From the NCBI GenBank assembly GCA_002367635.1, contig DFDI01000032.1, positions 1-6,204 on the forward strand: a DNA stretch of 6,204 bases, given 5' to 3'. Below are positions 1-6,149 of the stretch, piece after piece. Source of the DNA: Betaproteobacteria bacterium UBA3031. GTDB taxonomy: Bacteria; Pseudomonadota; Gammaproteobacteria; Burkholderiales; Eutrophovitaceae. Made by a program: the position numbers and the translations under genes. The notes beneath the pieces are model-generated. The model did no database searches. It had not been told where the DNA came from and saw nothing but the letters and a program-made list of their open reading frames with translations. Within the stretch, counting starts at the first letter, position 1; every line of letters starts with the position of its first letter.

Positions 1-23
1 TCTCCCTACTTCCTAAATAAAAA

Positions 24-55
24 TTACATCATAAACTGCTCGCACCGTGATGTAA
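24..55. repeat. 8-bp inverted repeat, possible operator
   Basis: TTACATCA at 24-31 and its exact reverse complement TGATGTAA at 48-55 are separated by 16 nt. The TACA/TGTA halves recall dyad operators of MerR-type light or oxidative-stress regulators, but the spacing does not match any site I can name with confidence. There is no T-tract after it on the + strand, so it does not look like an intrinsic terminator. It could instead belong to the 3' end of an upstream gene outside the window. It is real as a pattern; its function is inferred. Confidence 0.35.
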
Positions 56-56
56 C

Positions 57-76
57 GAGAAGTGAAGCGAAGTGAC
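57..76. repeat. Tandem direct repeat, 10-nt period
   Basis: GAAGTGA occurs at 59-65 and again at 69-75, inside two adjacent 10-mers (57-66 and 67-76) that agree at 8 of 10 positions. A period of one helical turn suits side-by-side binding of a regulator on one face of the DNA. It lies about 150 bp upstream of the first gene and just after the 24-55 inverted repeat. No regulator is identified; chance occurrence is possible. Confidence 0.3.
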
Positions 77-152
77 CCTAAAAATAATGCAATATGCAAA
101 ATTAACTAAGATGTCGCCTAAATATTACTGACGCACTAAACTAAGTTCTTGC

Positions 153-181
153 TTGACGGTCGAACTCAGTATCATTTTAAA
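153..181 (+). promoter_or_regulatory. Candidate sigma70 promoter of the operon
   Basis: TTGACG (153-158) matches the -35 consensus at five of six positions. After 17 nt comes TTTAAA (176-181), a four-of-six -10 match; TTAAAT one base further is equally good with an 18-nt spacer. Transcription would start near 188, leaving a leader of about 38 nt before the ATG at 226. This is the best sigma70-like match I found in the leader. Related operons use an alternative ECF sigma factor, and I see no clear TGATCC / TAAG-type pair at the right spacing here, so the promoter class is uncertain. Confidence 0.35.
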
Positions 182-207
182 TCAGATATCTCTCAAAAAT
201 ATTAACA

Positions 208-222
208 CTGCATGCAGGTTGA
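208..222 (+). promoter_or_regulatory. Ribosome binding site overlapped by 10-bp palindrome
   Basis: AGGTTGA at 216-222 lies 3 nt before the ATG at 226 (7 nt from AGG) and is the only clear Shine-Dalgarno-like sequence at the head of the operon; it supports the chosen start. The perfect palindrome CTGCATGCAG (208-217) shares its last two bases with it. The palindrome cannot form a stable RNA stem (three base pairs around a four-base loop), so if it is functional it would more likely be a protein-binding site on DNA. Confidence 0.45.
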
Positions 223-225
223 ATC

Positions 226-1518
226 ATGAATAAACGCCATGTTGTCATCATAGGTTCAGGCATTGCCGGCTTATCCGCGAGCTGGCACCTCAAAGATCAC
301 GCGAAGGTGACTGTTTTAGAAAAATCAGATTACTTAGGCGGACATACACACACGCACACACTGACTATCAATGAGGAGTCATTACAACTGGATTCCGGAT
401 TCATTGTATTTAATAATAGAACTTATCCAGGATTACGCGAATGGTTCACGGCGCTCGATGTAAAAACGCATCCAGCTGATATGTCATTTTCAGTATCACT
501 GGATGATGGGAAATTTGAGTGGGCAGGAACGAATCTAAGATCCATCTTTGCGCAAGGTAAAAGGGTCTACGATATAAAATTCCTAAAAATGCTACGCGAC
601 ATTATTCGATTTAATCGCAACGCGCCGAAATACATCGCGGCAAGCAGCGCCAATCCAGGCACTCTAGTCACACTCGGACATTATCTTGACCAGCATGGCT
701 ATGACTCTTATTTCCAAACCCGCTATTTGCTACCTATGGCAGGAGCCATCTGGTCGTGCCCGATTACAGAGATACGTAATTTCCCACTCAAATTTTTCAT
801 CTCTTTTTGCGAAAACCACGGTCTCCTATCAGTACTAAACCGTCCTCAATGGTTTAGCGTCAAAGGGGGAAGTCGCCGATACATTGAGGCAATGTTAACC
901 GCGATCAAAAAGCATGATGTAGCGTTTAAAACTGAGATAACAGCAAAATCGATTATAGAAACGTCCATTGGGCTGGAAGTAGTTACCGAAGACCAAAATA
1001 AAGCGCAACATCGAATTGCCTGCGATGACGTTATTCTTGCCTCACACGCGGATGAATCAGCTCATATTCTAAAAGACTTCCCAACCCCATTCTCACAAGA
1101 GTTATCACGTATAAAATTCCAACAAAACATCGCGATCATCCATGAGGATAAAGCGCTTATGCCTACAGAAACTCGCGCGTGGGCGTCTTGGAATTATCTT
1201 TCTCATACTTCTACGGAAGAAAATTCGGGCGTAGCCGTGACTTATTTTATGAATAAGCTCCAGTATTTACCGACCCAAAAAAACTTATTTGTCACCCTCA
1301 ATCCCATAAAAAAACCGGATCCTCGTAAAATTTACAAGTCTATTGACTACACCCACCCTGTCATGGACCTTGAGCGGGAAAAAGCCGTTCAAAACATTCA
1401 AAACTTGCAGGGGGGAAACCACATATGGCTAGCTGGCGCCTGGATGGGGAACGGATTTCATGAGAGCGGCTATCAATCCGGACGATGGGCGGCCAATAAG
1501 ATCATTGATACAATTTAG
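226..1518 (+). CDS. FAD/NAD(P)-binding flavin amine oxidase family protein (COG2907, UfaD-like)
   Basis: A 430-residue flavoprotein of the amine-oxidase/phytoene-desaturase fold. The N-terminal dinucleotide fold is clear: G10-S-G12-I-A-G15 after a hydrophobic strand, the acidic residue E32 at the end of the second strand (ribose contact), then G38-G39-H-T. The C-terminal FAD motif is A403-G404-A-W406, with G408, G410, H412-E413-S-G415 following. Length is normal for COG2907. The protein is probably cytoplasmic or loosely membrane-associated; there is no signal peptide. It abuts the DUF1365 gene with no spacing, and this pair followed by a cyclopropane-synthase-like gene is a recurrent proteobacterial set. 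Inference: it acts on a phospholipid-bound, methylated acyl chain as a desaturase (UfaD role in furan fatty acid synthesis). A carotenoid or amine substrate is less likely in this context. The family call is firm; the substrate is inferred. An imperfect AC-repeat (342-360) encodes the His-Thr run at residues 40-45. Confidence 0.93.
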   Translation: MNKRHVVIIGSGIAGLSASWHLKDHAKVTVLEKSDYLGGHTHTHTLTINEESLQLDSGFIVFNNRTYPGLREWFTALDVKTHPADMSFSVSLDDGKFEWAGTNLRSIFAQGKRVYDIKFLKMLRDIIRFNRNAPKYIAASSANPGTLVTLGHYLDQHGYDSYFQTRYLLPMAGAIWSCPITEIRNFPLKFFISFCENHGLLSVLNRPQWFSVKGGSRRYIEAMLTAIKKHDVAFKTEITAKSIIETSIGLEVVTEDQNKAQHRIACDDVILASHADESAHILKDFPTPFSQELSRIKFQQNIAIIHEDKALMPTETRAWASWNYLSHTSTEENSGVAVTYFMNKLQYLPTQKNLFVTLNPIKKPDPRKIYKSIDYTHPVMDLEREKAVQNIQNLQGGNHIWLAGAWMGNGFHESGYQSGRWAANKIIDTI

Positions 1519-2295
1519 ATGATGAACAACCACCCGCAAATCGTTCAAGGGTATGTCACCCATGAGAGACTGAGCCCTAGGACGCACAGCATAAAATCTC
1601 GCACATTTTATTTACGCGTTCCTATTCGATCTATTTTCTACGCAACACCAAACGATAAACCTCAGTGGGGTAATTGGATTTTTGGCATTAATCGAAAAAG
1701 TCTAATTTCTCTAAATGATGAAGACCATGGGTCTGGTGGCAATATTAAAATATGGTTAAAAAACATATTGATCGAACATGAATTAGAGAACGTTATTGAT
1801 GGGGAAATCTGGCTTGTATGTTTCCCAAGAGTGCTCGGATATCAATTCAAGCCCGTAAGCTTTTGGTTTTGCGAAAACAAGTTGGGCGAACTTGTTGCAG
1901 TTCTTGCAGAAGTACACAACACTTTTGGAGAACACCACACCTACGTTTTAAAACCACCACTTGGTCATGCTGTTTTTAAGATAGGCGATGTCATTTCAAC
2001 GCCTAAATGTTTTTACGTATCCCCCTTCCTATCAGTTACAGGTCATTATCAATTTCAATTCAATTACGACAAAAAAACCAAGCGTGACTTTGCACGCATA
2101 GACTACTTTACAGATCAATTAGTACTCAAAACATTGATGACTGGTGTCGCGACCCCATTAACCACGCGAGCAGCATTGAGGGTGTTATTCAAGTACCCCT
2201 TCATAAGCCTTAGAATCATCACTCAGATTCACCTTAATGCCTTAGTACTATGGGCAAAAAAAATTCCATTGACACTTTCTGAAAGAAATAAATGA
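1519..2295 (+). CDS. DUF1365 family protein (UfaO-like)
   Basis: A 258-residue protein of the DUF1365 family, which has no settled enzymatic mechanism that I know of. Hallmarks seen: an N-terminal H15-E-R17-L-S-P20 with R21 and H23; N58 to S61 followed by D69-H70-G71; a core P103-R104-x-L-G107-Y-x-F-K-P112-V-S-F; then E131-V-x-N134-T-F-G137-E-H-H140-T-Y; and V167-S-P-F170. The conserved His, Glu and Asn residues look enzymatic. No signal peptide or convincing membrane helix. It starts directly after the stop of the flavoprotein gene (TAG ATG ATG), so M1 or M2 could be the start; no clear ribosome site precedes it, which suggests coupled translation. Its stop overlaps the methyltransferase start by four bases. 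Inference from the equivalent R. sphaeroides gene pair: contributes to furan formation from methylated acyl chains (UfaO). The UfaD/UfaO pairing with these two genes is from memory and could be swapped. Confidence 0.92.
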   Translation: MMNNHPQIVQGYVTHERLSPRTHSIKSRTFYLRVPIRSIFYATPNDKPQWGNWIFGINRKSLISLNDEDHGSGGNIKIWLKNILIEHELENVIDGEIWLVCFPRVLGYQFKPVSFWFCENKLGELVAVLAEVHNTFGEHHTYVLKPPLGHAVFKIGDVISTPKCFYVSPFLSVTGHYQFQFNYDKKTKRDFARIDYFTDQLVLKTLMTGVATPLTTRAALRVLFKYPFISLRIITQIHLNALVLWAKKIPLTLSERNK

Positions 2296-3530
2296 CCACC
2301 CCCTCCCTAAACCTCTGGGTCAGACTTGTATTCAAGTTTCTTGATCAATTAGAATTTGGCACTCTCGAAGTACAAGGCCCAAATGGTTTCATCCGTAGCT
2401 TCGGACACCCTCCAAAGCCCACCGCTGCAAATGAACATAAGCCAGCAATCCTTGTTATCAAAGACTGGGCGGTGTGTCGCAGCATTATTCTTCGCGGAGA
2501 CATTGCATTTGGTGAAACATATATGGAGGGTTATTGGGACACCCCAGATCTCAATCAACTGTTATGGATCATTGGTCAAAACAGACGAGTGCTGGACTCA
2601 CCCATAAGGGGTCGGAAATTAGCAAATGTTTTAAATCGCCTCCGACATCTACTTAACAAAAATACCAAACAACAAGCCAGAAATAACATCCAAGCACACT
2701 ATGACCTTGGCAACAATTTCTATCAACTATGGCTGGATCAATCGATGACCTACTCAAGCGCGATTCGCCACAGTGAAAACGGAAAAATAGCCTCTACCCT
2801 TGAAGAGGCACAACAATTCAAAATCTCACGTGCCGTCTCAAAACTTGGCCGACTCAATGAAGATTCCACCACACTGGAAATTGGTTGCGGCTGGGGAGAA
2901 TTATCGAAAATACGCCTTGAAAAACTGCCAGGAAAACACGTCGGCATTACGCTATCTCAACAGCAAAAAGATTGGGCGATAAATACATTGAAAGACGTCG
3001 GGCTTAACAAAAGAAGTTCGATCTTGTTGCAAGACTACCGAGATGTTAACGAACAGTTTGACGCCATTGTATCAATCGAAATGATTGAAGCCGTAGGTAA
3101 AGCCTACTGGGAAGCATTCTTTGAGATGATCAAAAAGTCATTGAAACCAAATGGACGAGCGGTCATTCAGGCGATCACCATCAACGATTCGCTAGCTGAT
3201 GAATATCAAACAGGGGTTGATTTTATTCAGAAATACATCTTCCCCGGCGGCATACTTATGAGTCAATCACAATTTAAGAATTTGGCCGCGAAGTACAAAT
3301 TTAATATTCTAGACCGTCATGATTTTGGAGATGATTATGCCTGGACATTATTGGAGTGGTTTAAACGATTTCAAACACAATGGATCAAAATTGAGGCGCT
3401 TGGATTTCCCATACAATTCAAAAAAATGTGGGAATTCTATCTATCCTATTGCAGATCAGGATTTTTAAACGGGGACATTAACGTCGTCCAGTACACCTTG
3501 TGCCATTACCCACAGAAAGCTCCCACCTAA
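2292..3530 (+). CDS. Cyclopropane-fatty-acyl-phospholipid synthase family SAM-dependent methyltransferase (UfaM-like)
   Basis: A 412-residue class I methyltransferase of the Cfa family (COG2230). The N-terminal lipid-binding region (about 1-130) includes R69-G-D-I-A-F-G-E75 and Y78-M-E-G-Y-W82. The catalytic domain follows: H136-Y-D-L-G-N-N142, M152-T-Y-S-S156, SAM motif I L195-E-I-G-C-G-W-G202, then G218-I-T-L, L246-Q-D-Y-R-D251, E266, Q293-A-I295-T-I, K314-Y-I-F-P-G-G320 and D348-Y349. Compared with E. coli Cfa, Glu239 (E266), Ile268 (I295) and Tyr317 (Y349) are kept, but bicarbonate ligands Cys139 and His266 become S156 and Q293. This favours simple methyl transfer to the double bond of a phospholipid acyl chain over ring closure; I infer a UfaM-type role, acting at the inner membrane surface. 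The ATG overlaps the previous stop (ATGA), implying translational coupling. The gene ends with tandem stops (TAA TAA). Confidence 0.94.
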   Translation: MTTPSLNLWVRLVFKFLDQLEFGTLEVQGPNGFIRSFGHPPKPTAANEHKPAILVIKDWAVCRSIILRGDIAFGETYMEGYWDTPDLNQLLWIIGQNRRVLDSPIRGRKLANVLNRLRHLLNKNTKQQARNNIQAHYDLGNNFYQLWLDQSMTYSSAIRHSENGKIASTLEEAQQFKISRAVSKLGRLNEDSTTLEIGCGWGELSKIRLEKLPGKHVGITLSQQQKDWAINTLKDVGLNKRSSILLQDYRDVNEQFDAIVSIEMIEAVGKAYWEAFFEMIKKSLKPNGRAVIQAITINDSLADEYQTGVDFIQKYIFPGGILMSQSQFKNLAAKYKFNILDRHDFGDDYAWTLLEWFKRFQTQWIKIEALGFPIQFKKMWEFYLSYCRSGFLNGDINVVQYTLCHYPQKAPT

Positions 3531-3555
3531 TAAGAATCGAACTACGAACTTAACC

Positions 3556-4803
3556 TTGCCAATCACTCGCACGCAGTCATTACGATACGGTTTATCCGGT
3601 CTGGTTGTTTCGGCAACGAGTCTTCCCTTATACATTCTCGTCCCTAACGTTTATGCCAACACGTACGAACTTTCCTTAGCGACGATTGGCATTATATTGA
3701 TGTTAGTCCGACTGCTTGATGCCGTCACAGACCCATTAGTAGGCAAACTCATTGACAAAACACCCAGTCGGCATAAATTTCAGTTCTGGTGCCTCCCCTC
3801 GGCGGCATTGATGGCAGCGAGCTACATCGCCTTAATTAACCCCCCCAGCGCCCTAAGCAGCAACCTTCAGGTTCTGACCTACATGGGGCTATTCACACTC
3901 CTTGTATCGGCCAGCGCAGGCGCACTGAGCATAGCGATACAGGCATGGCCAATTCAATGGACAAACAACACAGGGGAACAGTCCGCATTAGTAAGTCGAC
4001 GGGAACAATTCACGCTCCTGGGAGTCATTATTGCATCCACATTATCAACCATGACCCATACGAATGTCTTTTCCATCTACCTAATTTGCATAACAGTCAT
4101 GACAAGCCTATGTCTTCTCAGTCTACCCCGACTGCATGACCGCTCACTTACTTACACAGCTTTTGACTGGCAGAGTTTTAGGTTGATGACACAGTTGATG
4201 ACACCTCTTTTCATTAGCGCGTTAGCCAATGCCACTGCAGCAACACTATTCATGTTTTACGTAACGGATTACTTAGGGCTCTCGAAAGCACATGGGGGGG
4301 GGCTATTAGGTATTTATTTTACTTCTGCACTACTAGGAATATGGTTCTGGCAAAGAACAATCGCAACGTACAACACTATTAGCTTATATAAAATAATCCT
4401 TTGTATGACCATCATCATGTTCATCCCCGGCTTCGCAATCAATGACACTAACCCTGAGTTATTTACCTTAATATGTATCGGCACAGGATTTTTCGTGGGG
4501 GCAGAATTATTACTAACCTCGATGCTATTGATCAAGAAAATTAAATTCATCCATCAAGAAAAGCACTCGGCAACAATTTTTGGCGCATGGGGTTTACTCA
4601 TGAAATTAGGACTAGCGTTCGCCGCTGGATTAGCACTACCCCTCTTAAGCTTCTGGGGCTACCAACCCGGACTCACGCCGAGGCATGAATCTATAGCAAT
4701 AATTTATCTTTCAAGTCCAATAATTTTGAAACTTATTTCCTTATCACTTGTACACCTTCATAATCGTCAACATGGCCACATTTACGCAACGAGTAACGAC
4801 TAG
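3556..4803 (+). CDS. MFS transporter, GPH (MelB-like, MFS_2) type
   Basis: A 415-residue inner-membrane carrier with about 11-12 hydrophobic segments. The start is TTG: the frame is open upstream into the previous gene with no better start near the gap, and the first in-frame ATG (residue 49) would delete the first membrane helix. Signature features near the N terminus are L23-P-L-Y26 to P30-N-x-Y33-A and the loop V51-R52-L-L-D55-A-V-T-D59-P-L-V-G63, which ends in D67-K68 and R72; these are typical of glycoside-pentoside-hexuronide:cation symporters. A hydrophilic central loop spans about 192-208. There is no sugar-metabolism gene nearby, so I infer a substrate tied to membrane lipid modification rather than a sugar; the R. 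sphaeroides operon carries a similarly annotated symporter. The gene contains C7 (3840-3846) and G9 (4294-4302) tracts. Its 3' end overlaps the lipoprotein gene by 32 bp. No strong ribosome site precedes the TTG. Confidence 0.88.
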   Translation: MPITRTQSLRYGLSGLVVSATSLPLYILVPNVYANTYELSLATIGIILMLVRLLDAVTDPLVGKLIDKTPSRHKFQFWCLPSAALMAASYIALINPPSALSSNLQVLTYMGLFTLLVSASAGALSIAIQAWPIQWTNNTGEQSALVSRREQFTLLGVIIASTLSTMTHTNVFSIYLICITVMTSLCLLSLPRLHDRSLTYTAFDWQSFRLMTQLMTPLFISALANATAATLFMFYVTDYLGLSKAHGGGLLGIYFTSALLGIWFWQRTIATYNTISLYKIILCMTIIMFIPGFAINDTNPELFTLICIGTGFFVGAELLLTSMLLIKKIKFIHQEKHSATIFGAWGLLMKLGLAFAAGLALPLLSFWGYQPGLTPRHESIAIIYLSSPIILKLISLSLVHLHNRQHGHIYATSND

Positions 4804-5317
4804 CTTATCCCTCATCTCTATCATTTTTTCTCTCATTGGTTGTTCTAATGATGAAATCGAAAAACAGGAAAAGAGCACTATGGAAACATTTGATCTCATT
4901 ACTTTCTTCTCTGGACAAACTCATGGGTCTGGCTTTCTTCAAGACAGATCCGGAAAAATAATACGAACTTTTGAAGTGCTTACAGTCGGAACATTCGACG
5001 ATGAATCGGGCACGCTCGAGGAGACATTTACTTGGAATGATGGAGAGATAGAGAACCGCACTTGGACACTGAACCGCACGAGCGACACAGGGTGGTCAGG
5101 ACGGGCGCCAGACGTCGTGGGCGTTGCTTCAGGTGTCGTTATAGGCGATGTGCTGAGGTGGTCCTACACTCTCACCATCAAGGTTGGAGGCAAGAAAATG
5201 AATTTCAAATTTGATGATCAAATGTGGATATCAAAAACCGGAACAATGGTCAACCACGCTAAGTTTTCAAAACTTGGGATTCACTTAGGTGACGTCGTGG
5301 TTAGCTTTTCCAAGTAA
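4772..5317 (+). CDS. DUF3833 family lipoprotein
   Basis: A 181-residue protein counted from the ATG at 4772. An upstream in-frame TTG at 4748 would add eight residues, but the ATG gives a normal lipoprotein signal: R7 near the N terminus, a hydrophobic stretch at about 11-22 and lipobox L21-I-G-C24. Ser at +2 after the cysteine predicts transfer to the outer membrane, so the mature protein would sit at the periplasmic face. The body matches DUF3833: F45-F-S-G48, G54-F-L-Q-D-R-S-G61 with R65-F67, T85-F87 with W88-D90-G91 and R96-x-W98-T-L, D114-V-V-G-V-A-S-G121, G125 and R129-W-x-Y132, then F148-D-D150 with M151, K164-x-S-K-L-G169 and G173. The repeated short strands suggest a beta barrel or sandwich of lipocalin type (inference). 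Function is unknown. It recurs in operons with DUF1365 and Cfa-like genes, so carrying or sensing modified lipid is plausible. Confidence 0.9.
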   Translation: MATFTQRVTTSLSLISIIFSLIGCSNDEIEKQEKSTMETFDLITFFSGQTHGSGFLQDRSGKIIRTFEVLTVGTFDDESGTLEETFTWNDGEIENRTWTLNRTSDTGWSGRAPDVVGVASGVVIGDVLRWSYTLTIKVGGKKMNFKFDDQMWISKTGTMVNHAKFSKLGIHLGDVVVSFSK

Positions 5318-5329
5318 CGCCTCGCTAAG

Positions 5330-6106
5330 ATGTTCAGGTCGAACACTCCCATTACAGACTGGTCCGATCGTCATGTATGGATTATCGGTGCATCAGAGGG
5401 CATTGGACTTGCTCTCGCCCAGGCACTCAAACTACAAAAAGCTCAACTGACCGTTTCTGCGCGCAACGAAAAACGACTCCAACAGGAGTTTTCAGACAAA
5501 GCCAGAATATTACCGATGGATGTTTCTAGCAATGAGGATGTCTCAAAGGTAATGGATTTTCTTGTCCAACAAGAAACAGTTCCAGATACCGTATTTTGGC
5601 TGCCCGCGGTATATCACCCCGGAGGTATCCTAAGCCTTGACCCTGAAGCGACACAGCAACGGCTACATACCAATTTATTAAGTGCGTTCAACTTATTCCC
5701 AAGAATCGTGCGCTACTGGAGCTCAAACCCATTGATAAAAAAACAATATCATTGGAGCTGGTTCTCCAGCTTAGCTGCCTATCGAGGGCTCCCAAATGCC
5801 TCCGATTATGGCGCAAGTCGCGCGGCCATTTCCCACTTAGCACAGAGTTCACATCTAGAATTAAAGCGGCACAACATAGACATATCGCTTATCTCTCCAG
5901 GCTTTGTAAACACTCGGCTCACAGAAAAAAATGAATTCAAAATGCCTTTATTGATGTCCCCCAAACGTGCTGCTCAACTAACACTTAAGGGATTAAAAAG
6001 CGGAAATTTTGAAACTCATTTCCCAAAACGAATGAGCTTGTTGTTTAAATTTCTAAACATTCTTCCAATCGATTTATATTTAAAGTTAATGCGAGTTTTA
6101 AAATAA
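5330..6106 (+). CDS. Short-chain dehydrogenase/reductase (SDR) family protein with YxxxR active site
   Basis: A 258-residue classical SDR, cytosolic, expected to bind NAD(P)(H). Seen in order: V16-W-I-I-G20-A-S-E-G-I-G26 nucleotide loop after the first strand; S43-A-R45, whose Arg suits NADPH; D64-V after the third strand; N115 in the helix that carries the catalytic Asn; S146-S147-L-A-A; Y160-G-A-S-R164; and P190-G-F-V-N-T195. S147 lies 13 residues before Y160, the standard spacing, but position 164 is Arg (codon CGC at 5819-5821) instead of the catalytic Lys. The usual NNAG turn is also altered (L91-P-A-V-Y at 91-95). The C-terminal 30 residues are hydrophobic and basic, possibly a membrane contact. 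It lies 12 nt after the lipoprotein gene and closes the operon. Inference: it reduces or oxidises a carbonyl or hydroxyl group on a lipid-related substrate, or it has lost activity. The substrate cannot be told from the sequence. Confidence 0.92.
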   Translation: MFRSNTPITDWSDRHVWIIGASEGIGLALAQALKLQKAQLTVSARNEKRLQQEFSDKARILPMDVSSNEDVSKVMDFLVQQETVPDTVFWLPAVYHPGGILSLDPEATQQRLHTNLLSAFNLFPRIVRYWSSNPLIKKQYHWSWFSSLAAYRGLPNASDYGASRAAISHLAQSSHLELKRHNIDISLISPGFVNTRLTEKNEFKMPLLMSPKRAAQLTLKGLKSGNFETHFPKRMSLLFKFLNILPIDLYLKLMRVLK

Positions 6107-6149
6107 TATGAGATTCAAAAAAATCGACTGAAAAATCAATTGCACGGAT

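Noticed and set aside
87..131. Short leader open frame of 14 codons
   Set aside because: There is no ribosome site before the ATG, and it has no regulatory-peptide features such as repeated codons or an attenuator hairpin; it also lies upstream of the predicted transcription start.
162..186. ECF-type promoter GAACTC / TCAGA in the leader
   Set aside because: The -35 lacks the leading GG, the 14-nt spacer is short, and the match is to the E. coli sigmaE type, not the TGATCC / TAAG type expected for RpoE-ChrR operons. A TAAG-type -10 at 107-112 has its TGACCC 28 nt away, too far.
2349..2982. Several small open frames on both strands within the methyltransferase gene
   Set aside because: They lie wholly inside a well-conserved coding region with clear motifs, have no recognisable domains, and lack ribosome sites; they are out-of-frame shadows.
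3945..4550. 64-residue + strand and 78-residue - strand open frames inside the transporter gene
   Set aside because: Both lie inside the membrane carrier's coding region. The + strand one is simply the frame that a one-base insertion at the C7 tract would enter, and neither resembles a protein family.
4748..4771. Upstream TTG start for the DUF3833 lipoprotein
   Set aside because: It adds eight residues and makes the signal sequence less regular; the ATG at 4772 gives a compact, standard lipoprotein signal with the cysteine at position 24.
5752..5934. 60-residue + strand open frame within the SDR gene
   Set aside because: It overlaps the conserved active-site region of the SDR in another frame and has a basic, low-information composition.
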